Source: Luteimonas sp. BLCC-B24 (GTDB lineage: Bacteria > Pseudomonadota > Gammaproteobacteria > Xanthomonadales > Xanthomonadaceae). From it: DNA of 64,000 nt. Numbering within the stretch: the stretch's first letter is position 1; the number at the start of each line of letters is the position of its first letter. The stretch lies in NCBI RefSeq assembly GCF_028550595.1, contig NZ_JAQQGN010000008.1, forward strand, positions 1-64,000, given 5' to 3'. A program made the position numbers and the translations under genes. The notes below the pieces were generated by a model. It was not told the origin of the DNA and ran no database searches. It was given only the letters and a program-made list of their open reading frames with translations. This document shows positions 1-6,956 of this stretch, in pieces.

Positions 1-1
1 C

Positions 2-100
2 AAACCCACCAACCCAAAGTACCCTTCAACCCCGGGCTCTCCCAGTAACTCGTGGTACGGCTACTGGGGGCAGGTCAATTGCGCCGCAACAGTTCAGTGA
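2..100 (+). CDS. Possible C-terminal end of a gene entering from the left
   Basis: From the window edge, frame 2 stays open for 32 codons and stops at 98-100. The tail is rich in Pro, Ser, Asn, Trp and Tyr and ends NCAATVQ. It could be the end of a protein whose body lies outside the window, but it is too short to assign a family, and other frames are also open because of base composition. No terminator hairpin is obvious between 101 and 231. Confidence 0.2.
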   Translation, partial: KPTNPKYPSTPGSPSNSWYGYWGQVNCAATVQ

Positions 101-231
101 CCGAAGGCGACGGATACGCGGCCAGGTCACGCGCGACCCGCGCATGGAAGAGAACACATCGACTTGCGTCGTCCTTCGAACCGAGACGCCACCCGCAGCA
201 CGCACCAGCGCGGCGGCGGGTGGCGTTGAGC

Positions 232-900
232 TCAGTGCAGCTCGGCGCGGTGCTGGGCCTTCGGCTCAGCGGCCGCGACGGTGCGCACACCGTACGCCGG
301 CGGCATTTCACGCACACGCCGGGGCTTGGCGCGCGGGTCGTCGTCGTCGAGGATCTGCGCTTCCACCTGGTTGATGATGGCGTCCACGGCCTCGGCGCCA
401 TCGAAGATCGCCGAGCCCGTCACGATGATGGTCTCCTTGGCCACATCGCCTTCGCCGCTCGCCATCATCAGATCGCCCTGGGCGCGCAGCAGATCGAGCA
501 GGCGGTGCAGCTCGTCCAGCTGGTCCAGGGTCATGCCGAAGGCGTAATCATCGTCAGCGGAGGCTGTGGCGGGCGCCGCGTCGTCCTCGGCCTCATCCGC
601 GTCCTCGGCGTCGTCATCGTCGGCCTGCGGCCTCACCTTCAGCGGCTTGCCCTTGGGCTGCAGGCGCGCCGGCCAGGCCACCGTATCGAGCACCTGCTGC
701 ACCTGCTCGGCCAGCAGCTCCAGGCAGCCGGCCAACGCGGAGTGATCGATCTCGGGGCCGTCCTCTTCCTCGTCCACGCGTGGCTCCGCCAGGCGCGCCA
801 GGAACCCGATGTGCTGGTGCAGCTTGCGCAACCGGGACTGGCCGTCCTCGCTCAGGAAATAGCCCAGCGCGCCGCGATCTTCCGTCTCGAACTTCGACAT
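232..900 (-). CDS. XAC0095-like protein with acidic linker
   Basis: Protein of 222 residues. The start at 900 was chosen because GAGGAG precedes the ATG by a good distance; the frame is open further upstream but that part looks non-coding. The N-terminal ~75 residues (GYFLSEDGQSRLRKLHQHI, then LARLAEPR and CLELLAEQV) resemble the small XAC0095 family of Xanthomonadaceae, whose function is unknown. A very acidic low-complexity stretch (about residues 95-125, rich in Asp, Ala and Glu) follows, then a second helical segment and a basic tail. The family normally has only the first part, so this is an extended version. The family call is from memory of the pattern and is moderate. Confidence 0.7.
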   Translation of the reverse strand: MSKFETEDRGALGYFLSEDGQSRLRKLHQHIGFLARLAEPRVDEEEDGPEIDHSALAGCLELLAEQVQQVLDTVAWPARLQPKGKPLKVRPQADDDDAEDADEAEDDAAPATASADDDYAFGMTLDQLDELHRLLDLLRAQGDLMMASGEGDVAKETIIVTGSAIFDGAEAVDAIINQVEAQILDDDDPRAKPRRVREMPPAYGVRTVAAAEPKAQHRAELH

Positions 901-1071
901 CGTCGTCTCCTCATTCCATGAAGTGCCCGTCCGCCAGACGGAGGACGGGAAGTCGGGAGGTTCGAAACCGCGTACAGACGGCGGGCGTATTTCCCCGAAG
1001 GGTGTTGTATTAGCCGCCCTCCCGACGCAGGCATCGCGTCGGTCCATGCCCGCGAACAAGCGCACGGGCAC

Positions 1072-1101
1072 AAAAAACCCACCGGTTTGACGGAGGTGGG
1101 G
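1072..1101 (-). terminator. Rho-independent terminator, minus strand
   Basis: Read on the minus strand, CCCACC and GGTGGG form a stem around an 11-base loop, followed directly by six Ts. Confidence 0.6.
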
Positions 1102-1132
1102 ACCGCTGTACGAGGAGTTTCGACGCTCCTTG
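1072..1132 (-). ncRNA. Candidate small RNA or leader with its own terminator
   Basis: On the minus strand a possible -35 (TTGACC, 1162-1167) and a weak -10 (CAGACT, 1139-1144) are 17 bases apart. The predicted transcript starts near 1132. It can fold a 5-bp hairpin (aggag 1113-1117 with ctcct 1126-1130) and ends in a terminator (CCCACC/GGTGGG followed by six Ts, 1072-1101). It ends about 170 bases before the XAC0095-like gene, so it is either a separate small RNA or an attenuator for that gene. No known RNA family was recognised. Confidence 0.4.
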
Positions 1133-1138
1133 GGATCG

Positions 1139-1167
1139 AGTCTGCTACGGGTGAAACGAATGGTCAA
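1139..1167 (-). promoter_or_regulatory. Possible sigma-70 promoter for the candidate small RNA
   Basis: TTGACC and CAGACT boxes separated by 17 bases read on the minus strand. The -35 matches five of six consensus bases; the -10 is weak. It is supported mainly by the hairpin and terminator immediately downstream. Confidence 0.35.
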
Positions 1168-1231
1168 GGCACTGCGGCGAAAAATCCTTCAGTGCGGCAG
1201 CTTGTGTCACGGATCGCCAATTCATAGGGAA

Positions 1232-1909
1232 TCAGGCTTGTGAGAATCGCCCGTCCACGAAAGAAGCAATCTCTTCGAGACGTGCACTGGAAGGCCGTGC
1301 TCCCGTCGGGTGCGGAATTGCTATCCACGCCTGCTCGCCACCTTGAAGCTCGACTACGGTCCGCCTCCCGCCGCCTGAGTCAGAATCGCTCGCTTTCAGC
1401 TTGTAGTGCTCTTCCATCACTTTCAGAAGCCCGAGCCCAGCCACGATAACGAGCCTGGGCTTATGCAGCGCGAGCAACTTCTGGTTGGCATCAGCGCAGA
1501 ATTTAAGAAGCTGATCTTGTTTCTCTAAATCGCTTCCGTACCTCAGCTTGAAATGCTTCTTGCGGTCCCTTGAACTCCAGAGAAAGACGTTTGTGTAAGC
1601 GACGCTGCGACCGCCCGTGATCTTCGACAGACGGGTCGACCAGCTTCGACTGGCCGCAAGTGCCCGGCCACTCAGCGCGTGCTGGAAATTCGATCTTGAG
1701 GACTCCTCCCGTATCGTCCTTCCGTCCCAATCCGCCGCAAGAGCGGCTGATTCACCGGGGTTGCACCCGATCACGACGATCTCAACTGGCGTTCCGGGGT
1801 GACTTCGTACATCGAAGCTCCAGTGACTAGGCGTCTTCCCGCACTCTGACAGCTCTGAAGACTTCTGCTCGATTGAAGAAAAGATCTCGTCGAGTTTCGT
1901 ACTTGTCAT
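1232..1909 (-). CDS. Uracil-DNA-glycosylase-superfamily-like protein
   Basis: Protein of 225 residues; the start at 1909 has GGAGACGT upstream, whereas in-frame ATGs at 1948 and 1942 have no ribosome site. Motifs in order: an early IVVIGCNPGES (GxNPG, like motif A of UDG-fold enzymes), AYTNVFLW in the middle, PRLVIVAGLG, and near the end IPHPTGARPS (HPTG, like the HPS loop of motif B). This order and spacing fits the UDG fold, but the usual catalytic water-activating residue cannot be confirmed by eye. It lies downstream of the Mrr-like gene in the low-GC island on the same strand, with 66 bases between them. It could act in repair or in nucleic-acid surveillance. The alternative is an unrelated Rossmann-like protein. 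Confidence 0.5.
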   Translation of the reverse strand: MTSTKLDEIFSSIEQKSSELSECGKTPSHWSFDVRSHPGTPVEIVVIGCNPGESAALAADWDGRTIREESSRSNFQHALSGRALAASRSWSTRLSKITGGRSVAYTNVFLWSSRDRKKHFKLRYGSDLEKQDQLLKFCADANQKLLALHKPRLVIVAGLGLLKVMEEHYKLKASDSDSGGGRRTVVELQGGEQAWIAIPHPTGARPSSARLEEIASFVDGRFSQA

Positions 1910-1975
1910 TACGTCTCCGCTTCGGTTTTCTATTACAGCCATAGCCATGCTCAACTGAAAAAACTCAAGATTGAG

Positions 1976-2872
1976 TTACATCTCAGGTGTAGAAGCACGC
2001 AGAACATCCATAGCCGCGTCCGCCTTGCGTTGCGACTCGCGCACTTCTGCAAGGGTTGGCTTCGGGCGTGCGGCGTGTTCGGCGCAGCGGTCGACACTGG
2101 CACCGGTGCGCGGATCCTGATCGATGCAGAAGCTCGCGACTGCAGGCGTGGGCGCGACGGCCGGGCGCGACGGCACGAACTGGGGCGCTGGTGCGGGACG
2201 CTGGATGGACGCAGTCGCAGGTCGGCCGACGGCCTGCAGGCTTTGGTCGAGATTTCGACCAAGTGCCTGGATCACCTGATAGGCGATCAGCAGCATCACG
2301 ACGAGGGCAAAACCCTTCAGCGCCAGTGTGGCGGCAGTGGCCTTGGCCCAAGACGTTGCCGCTTTGCGGCCAGCCGGCAAGGCGCGATCCATGGCAGCGT
2401 GCAGCAGATGTTCTCCGACCTGCGCGGCCAGGCTGTCGGCGGTGCGTGCTGCGGGCGGCGCCTCTGGCAAAGGCCCCAGCATGGCGCGAAGTTCGTCGCC
2501 ATCGATAAGCTGGACCAACCCGTTGCGGGTCGCGGCCTCGATCGCGGCCTTGGTGAACTCACCGCTGGTCACAAGGATCGCGGCATCGGCGCGCGCGTTG
2601 ACCATCAGCCCGATCAGCTGATGCACCTCATTGTGCGGCACCTTGTAGGCGTTCCAGTGCTTCACTTGCACCAGCACGACCCGACCATCGCGTTGCAGCT
2701 TCAGATCGACGCCGCCATCGAACCGACCAGCCGATGCGCCCGTCCCCACATGCTCGACCTGATAGCCCGCTTCCCGATAGTACGCGGCGAGCAGATGCTC
2801 CAGCCGGTCCCACCGCACCCCTGTCAGCGCATCGTCCCGACGATGCGCCACCCGCTTCAATCCCTGTCGCAT
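1976..2872 (-). CDS. Mrr-like restriction endonuclease with membrane segment (copy A)
   Basis: Protein of 298 residues; AGGGGAA precedes the start. Residues ~15-130 form a PD-(D/E)xK domain of the Mrr type: GRFDGGVDLKL supplies Asp56 and VLVQVKHW supplies the QxK pair (Gln69, Lys71), followed by SGEFT and a QLIDGDEL end. Mrr-type enzymes cleave modified or foreign DNA. A hydrophobic stretch (about 178-200, LKGFALVVMLLIAYQVI) predicts one membrane segment, then a Pro/Ala-rich tail with two cysteines (SFCIDQD, VDRCAEH). Membrane-tethered Mrr-domain proteins are known, but their role is unclear. A second truncated copy lies at 3893-4447 and both begin with the same residues, MRQGLKRVAHRRDDAL. 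Confidence 0.8.
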   Translation of the reverse strand: MRQGLKRVAHRRDDALTGVRWDRLEHLLAAYYREAGYQVEHVGTGASAGRFDGGVDLKLQRDGRVVLVQVKHWNAYKVPHNEVHQLIGLMVNARADAAILVTSGEFTKAAIEAATRNGLVQLIDGDELRAMLGPLPEAPPAARTADSLAAQVGEHLLHAAMDRALPAGRKAATSWAKATAATLALKGFALVVMLLIAYQVIQALGRNLDQSLQAVGRPATASIQRPAPAPQFVPSRPAVAPTPAVASFCIDQDPRTGASVDRCAEHAARPKPTLAEVRESQRKADAAMDVLRASTPEM

Positions 2873-2945
2873 GCCGTTCCCCTGACTGGCCTACATCGCC
2901 GCTCGCGCAGCGTCATCCTAGATAAGTGAACCTGACCCCGTTACT
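2851..2945 (-). repeat. Shared leader repeat R1 (start of Mrr copy A)
   Basis: Read on the minus strand the repeat opens with GTAACGGGGTCAGGTTCACT, continues with TATCTAGGATGACGC and a GC-rich inverted repeat, and ends with the ribosome site AGGGGAA, the ATG and the codons for MRQGLKR. R2 (3803-3897) and R3 (4427-4510) are closely similar. Confidence 0.85.
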
Positions 2946-2966
2946 GCTGATTTGACCTGCGCCCCT

Positions 2967-3824
2967 TTAAATTCCGATTGCACACAGACCGTCGCAACGC
3001 GCATCGGAAAACGTGTGGCGAATGATTTCCAGGTCCCTACGCGCATCGGAATCGGCGCTCTTCTCCACCTGAATCACGGAGGCCAGCACCCTGAGACGTG
3101 CTGCTACCGGCAGCGTGCGCGACATTGGTGTTGCTGCCACGACCAGCTCTTTGCGCAAACGCTCACGGTCCGCGGCTGCCAATCGCTCATCGGCAAGTGT
3201 GCTCAACCCACCGAGGTAGAGGGCTTCGGCTCCAACCTTGGTTTGGCGAAGTCCGTTCAATCGGACGTCAGTCCACTCTTCGTCAGCCAACACATCAAGG
3301 CGCGTAGCCAATAGCGATAGCTGGATGGTCATGCAGCGCACCAAGACCGGCGCCAACAGGACAAGCTCATCCCGAAACCGACTGGAGTTCTCAAGAAAGA
3401 CCTGCTGCATTGTCGCAAGCATTTCTGCCGGATCAGTAATCGCCTCAGACTGACTCTCCCAGCCAAAGGACGCATACCGGGTCATTGCACTTAACGGCAC
3501 ATGGCAGACGTGGACCAGGGTCTCAAAGTCTGCGGGCCCAAATGGGTGTTGAGCCAACACTTGGACATCAGACATGCGGCCCAAAACATCCGCAACGGCC
3601 GGGTCGGCGCGCCGAGGCAACGTGCCGTGCTTCAACGTCTCGGCAATCATGCTGTCCAGGCGCTCACCGGCCAAGACGATATCGTTGAGCTGTGGCTCAC
3701 TGGCTGAAAGCGTCGCGCTCGCCGCCACACACAACATCAACAGCACCGATCCGCGCTTCGTCAGGACCGCTCGTAGATGAGTGAACCTGGCACCGTTAAC
3801 TTCCCGCTTCAATCCCTGTCGCAT
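2967..3824 (-). CDS. Unknown secreted protein with captured Mrr start
   Basis: The frame encodes 285 residues. The first seven (MRQGLKR) are identical to the Mrr-like neighbours and come from leader repeat R2. They are followed at once by another GTTAAC junction (3778-3800), so the native 5' end was probably replaced. A hydrophobic core (SVLLMLCVAASATLSAS) then suggests a signal peptide, with GTG or ATG codons just before it as alternative starts. The mature part is mostly helical with no recognised domain or catalytic motif; two cysteines close together near the end (DARCDGLC) could form a disulfide. No family was recognised. It ends 22 bases before R1. Confidence 0.55.
   Translation of the reverse strand: MRQGLKREVNGARFTHLRAVLTKRGSVLLMLCVAASATLSASEPQLNDIVLAGERLDSMIAETLKHGTLPRRADPAVADVLGRMSDVQVLAQHPFGPADFETLVHVCHVPLSAMTRYASFGWESQSEAITDPAEMLATMQQVFLENSSRFRDELVLLAPVLVRCMTIQLSLLATRLDVLADEEWTDVRLNGLRQTKVGAEALYLGGLSTLADERLAAADRERLRKELVVAATPMSRTLPVAARLRVLASVIQVEKSADSDARRDLEIIRHTFSDARCDGLCAIGI
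3778..3800 (-). repeat. Extra copy of the GTTAAC junction
   Basis: On the minus strand GTTAACGGTGCCAGGTTCAC follows the eighth codon of the captured Mrr start. It matches the first bases of leader repeat R2 with only small changes and marks where the Mrr sequence is cut and the unknown gene begins. Confidence 0.7.
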
Positions 3825-3897
3825 GCCGTCCCCCTGACTGGCCTACGTCGCCGCTGGCGCGGCGTCATACTAGATAAGTGAACCTGACCCCGTTAAC
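3803..3897 (-). repeat. Shared leader repeat R2
   Basis: On the minus strand it begins with GTTAACGGGGTCAGGTTCAC, whose TTAA supplies the TAA stop of the truncated Mrr copy B, and ends with the codons MRQGLKR that open the unknown secreted protein. It differs from R1 at only a few positions. Confidence 0.85.
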
Positions 3898-4447
3898 GCC
3901 CGGTGCCGGTGGCTTCGGCATAAGACTTCGCGGCCTTGCGTCCCACAGGCATGGCTCGACTGAGCGCGGCATTCAACAGGTGCTCGCCGACTTGGGCGGC
4001 AAGTGTCTCGTCAGAGCGGGTTGCGACAGGTGGTGCGTCCGGCAGCGGGCCGAGCATGGCGCGAAGTTCATCGCCGTCGATCAACTGGACCTGGTCGTTC
4101 CTGGCGGCAGCTTCGACGGCGGCGCGGGTGAACTCACCGCTGGTCACGACGATCGCGCCGTCGGCTTTGGCGTTGACCATTACGCCGATCAGCTGATGCA
4201 CATCGTTGTGCGGCACTTGGCAGGCGTTCCAGTGTTTGACCTGCACCAGCAACAGCCGCCCTTCGCGCCGCAGTTCGAGATCGACGCCGCCATCGAACCG
4301 GCCCGCCGTCGCGCCCGTCCCCACATGTGTGACTTGATACCCCGCATCCCGGTAGTACGCGGCGAGCAGATGCTCCAGCCGGTCCCACCGCACTCCTGTC
4401 AGCGCATCGTCCCGACGATGCGCCACTCGCTTCAATCCCTGTCGCAT
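3893..4447 (-). pseudogene. Truncated Mrr-like nuclease (copy B)
   Basis: Encodes 184 residues closely similar to the first ~175 residues of copy A: same start, Asp56 (GRFDGGVDLEL), QVKHW and SGEFT. The nuclease domain is therefore complete. The frame ends abruptly (YAEATGTGR) at the GTTAAC junction of R2, and the membrane segment and C-terminal tail of copy A are missing. It may be a soluble functional nuclease or a decaying copy. Differences from copy A are scattered substitutions, so the duplication is not very recent. Confidence 0.65.
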
Positions 4448-4510
4448 GCCATCCCCCTAACTGGCGTACGTCGCCGCTCGCGCGGCTTCATCCTAAAGAA
4501 GTGAATCCAC
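4427..4510 (-). repeat. Shared leader repeat R3, degenerate at its outer end
   Basis: It matches R1 and R2 from the start codons of Mrr copy B back through the GC-rich inverted repeat. The outer boundary is degraded (TGGATTCACTTCTTTAGG in place of CAGGTTCACTTATCTAGG). It lies just after the HNH nuclease gene. Confidence 0.75.
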
Positions 4511-4526
4511 CACCCTATCTCGACTG

Positions 4527-5363
4527 CTAGCGATAGCCCCCGGCACAGAACCATTGGGAATCAGCCAAGGCTTCATAAGCAGCACGACGCCACGAATTCG
4601 CATGTGCCGCAGCGCGACTTAAAGCGACTTCGCGCAAGTGGGCGCTAATCTTATGCGGAGCGTTTCTACGAGACATACTGATCAATCCGAATCGAATATC
4701 GCTTATCTCAACGGCAGCATGCGATGCATAAAGCTCTGCAAGCTTAAATATTCTAAAATGAGATGAGATCCTTTGCGATTTAACAGCCCCCCAGTTATCT
4801 GGAGGACTTGTCCTGAATACAAGTGCAGCGGGCGTTGTTTCCAAAACTTCCGCAAAGAGCCAGCGACCATCGTCCGCATCCTCGAAGTAGGGGTGAAATG
4901 TCTGATCACCAGCCACCGCTGCTTGCAGCGCAAGCTTTGTCTTATTACATTCACTACAAACGGGAACGAGATTCAGAGGAGTCACTGTAAAAGCAGGGTT
5001 GGCCGACTGCGGCAAATAATGATCCAGTTGCGATATCGTTCTCTGCGAGCAAAGCGGACAGATATCGTTCTCTGACGCTGATTTAATGGCCCCATAATAT
5101 TCACGAGTCGCCTTACTTTTAACAAAAGTCCCCTTGTACACACGCTCCATCTCAGCAGTAGAAACAGTTCCATTAACGCCATCCGCCCCTTCCACAAGAT
5201 GCAGGCTTCCTTCCGCACCATGATTTGAGTAATCGAGCTCTGCTGAAACAATGAAGTCCTTCACTAGAGCAAGCCGACCAGAAAGATCTGCATCCCTAAT
5301 GCTTCCAATGCATGCACTCAATGTGGCTTCTACATTCATCCCGGGAGGTGTAAGACGCCGCAC
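4527..5363 (-). CDS. HNH endonuclease, partner of the upstream ATPase
   Basis: Protein of 278 residues if translation starts at GTG 5363, which follows the ATPase stop by one base and has GGGGAG before it; ATG 5339 is the alternative but lacks a ribosome site. The HNH/zinc core is CPLC (~102-105), the LDHYLP histidine motif (~113-118) and CSECN (~136-140), with an HPYF motif ~157-160. Helical flanks surround it. Such a nuclease directly after an ABC-type ATPase is the arrangement of the Septu defence system (PtuA-PtuB) and related ATPase-HNH pairs. The gene is much less GC-rich than its surroundings: a hand count gives 22 G+C of 60 at 4741-4800. Confidence 0.8.
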   Translation of the reverse strand: MRRLTPPGMNVEATLSACIGSIRDADLSGRLALVKDFIVSAELDYSNHGAEGSLHLVEGADGVNGTVSTAEMERVYKGTFVKSKATREYYGAIKSASENDICPLCSQRTISQLDHYLPQSANPAFTVTPLNLVPVCSECNKTKLALQAAVAGDQTFHPYFEDADDGRWLFAEVLETTPAALVFRTSPPDNWGAVKSQRISSHFRIFKLAELYASHAAVEISDIRFGLISMSRRNAPHKISAHLREVALSRAAAHANSWRRAAYEALADSQWFCAGGYR

Positions 5364-5364
5364 G

Positions 5365-6897
5365 TCAGGTCTCCCCGCGCTGTGCAATTAGCGCACGAAC
5401 TATCGCTCTTGCCTCGTCACCTAATTGAGCGTCAAAAGCATTAACCACCCGCTCGTAGACCCGATGCTCATCGACTGCTTTCTGCAGAAGCTGATGAAAT
5501 CCAGCCCTAGTCACCTCCAGCCCAAAGACCTCCCTTGTCAGCAACCCGATATTCTCTCCGAAAGTTTCGATAGTAGGCCGCTCCACTACTGAAACGTCGC
5601 GACTTCGCCTCACTTTCCACGCACACAGACGGGGAACCTCTTGCAACACTACAGGCGAATGCGTTGCAATAATGGCCACTCCATTTCTTTTAACGAGCAA
5701 ATCTGAAAGACACCTTATGAAAGCTGAAAGAAGCGGCGGATGGAGGTGCCCTTCTGGCTCGTCTATGAGCACAAGAGTGCGCTCGTCTACAAGCTCAACA
5801 AGGCGAGTTACCGTGAGCAAAATAATGGCATGACCCGAACTCAGGCGTTTGAACAGATCCTCTGCTCGCTCATCCCAATCAGGGCTTGACGGCTGATCAA
5901 TAAGTGCCCTTACGTTTGCTTCTGCGAAAAGATCATCAATCTCAAGAGTCTGTACAGCGTCTCTCCAGCGTTGAGCTGAAAGACCCAAGCGACAGCGAGC
6001 TAGGCTCTTTCGAAAATCCACCGCCAATTCTGGCGCCGACTTAATCCCCGACGTCGCCCTCTGCTGATCGCCCTCGCGACGATGAAGACCCACTTGCGCG
6101 CATCCTATTCGGTCGCTCTCCAGCGGACTTAGCTCGAAGTCATCGAAAGCACTAAATGAAACAAGAACCAATCTTGCGAAAGACCAGTCTTCAAGTGGAC
6201 TCCTAACTAGTTCAATCTCTCCACTCGGCCTAGCGATATTTTCACGACCTAACAAAGCCTCAGCGAGGCCGCGCATGCATCGCGTTTTCCCAACGCCGTT
6301 GCGGCCAATCAAAACATGAACATTGGTCGGAGGTATGGATTCAGGTGTCACCTCAAAATCCATCACTGCGGGAGGCACACCTTCCGGCAACGGAAGCCGA
6401 TATTTAAAATGAAACCGCGTAAGACTGGCATCCCCGCGAGTGATCCGGTTGAAGCGATTCCTCACACTTGCTTCGTGAACATCGCGAAGCAAGGACTCCG
6501 ACATCACTGTCTCATCCAAGTGTGCATCAAAAAGTTCTAAGTCATACGCGACATCTCTAAGCCCTATGAGAACCCTCCTCTTCAGATCCTCACTGAGCGA
6601 ATTCAACGTTACATAGTAGTCTTCACCCTGCCCAAGCGAAAAGAATTGCTCGTTCAGCGCATCAAAATCGGTGCCGATTTCAGGCGCCCTTTGTCCGGGC
6701 TCGACTGTCCCTGCAGGCCTTAGTCCAACCTGCCCGATTTTTACCGCCCCCACGTCATGTACAACACCCAACTCATCAGCAACTCGAAGATAGAATTGCG
6801 TTCTGTACTTGCCCCAGTCATCCCAGCGGTCGGTAACGAGAAACGCGCGATCACGCGCGCCTGCCGGCACGCTCCCACTTAATACCGTGAAAAACAT
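5365..6897 (-). CDS. ABC/SMC-type AAA ATPase of an ATPase-HNH pair
   Basis: Protein of 510 residues. The ATG at 6897 has AAGGAG eight bases upstream; the GTG at 6906 overlaps that site and was rejected. Residues 1 to ~185 form an N-terminal domain with VTDRWDDWGKYRTQFYL and VGAVKIGQVGL, of no family I can name. The ATPase core follows: Walker A GRNGVGKT (~198-205), a degenerate signature LSSGHA (~353), Walker B LVLIDEPEGHLHP (~376-388) and a switch histidine ATHSP (~411-415). In this family (PtuA, RloA, OLD-like) such ATPases dimerise and control a nuclease. It is probably co-translated with the HNH gene. The long N-terminal domain ahead of Walker A is not typical of classical PtuA, so this is Septu-like rather than Septu. 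Confidence 0.8.
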   Translation of the reverse strand: MFFTVLSGSVPAGARDRAFLVTDRWDDWGKYRTQFYLRVADELGVVHDVGAVKIGQVGLRPAGTVEPGQRAPEIGTDFDALNEQFFSLGQGEDYYVTLNSLSEDLKRRVLIGLRDVAYDLELFDAHLDETVMSESLLRDVHEASVRNRFNRITRGDASLTRFHFKYRLPLPEGVPPAVMDFEVTPESIPPTNVHVLIGRNGVGKTRCMRGLAEALLGRENIARPSGEIELVRSPLEDWSFARLVLVSFSAFDDFELSPLESDRIGCAQVGLHRREGDQQRATSGIKSAPELAVDFRKSLARCRLGLSAQRWRDAVQTLEIDDLFAEANVRALIDQPSSPDWDERAEDLFKRLSSGHAIILLTVTRLVELVDERTLVLIDEPEGHLHPPLLSAFIRCLSDLLVKRNGVAIIATHSPVVLQEVPRLCAWKVRRSRDVSVVERPTIETFGENIGLLTREVFGLEVTRAGFHQLLQKAVDEHRVYERVVNAFDAQLGDEARAIVRALIAQRGET

Positions 6898-6956
6898 AAC
6901 GCCCACTCCTTGGCTCAGTCAAAGATGTAACTCCTAGGAAAATCGCGACGACAGTT

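Noticed and set aside
52..921. Plus-strand open frames opposite the XAC0095-like gene
   Set aside because: They lack ribosome sites and show shadow composition; the minus-strand frame has a good ribosome site and a family-like start.
2851..4510. Possible CRISPR array, because the leader repeats contain GGATTGAAG like the end of some CRISPR repeats
   Set aside because: There are only three copies, 600-950 bases apart, with complete genes between them, and they include start codons. No short regular spacers exist.
2851..4510. Integron cassette array with attC sites
   Set aside because: The unit arrangement is similar, but the repeats lack a paired RYYYAAC/GTTRRRY core and include coding sequence. 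No integrase gene is seen.
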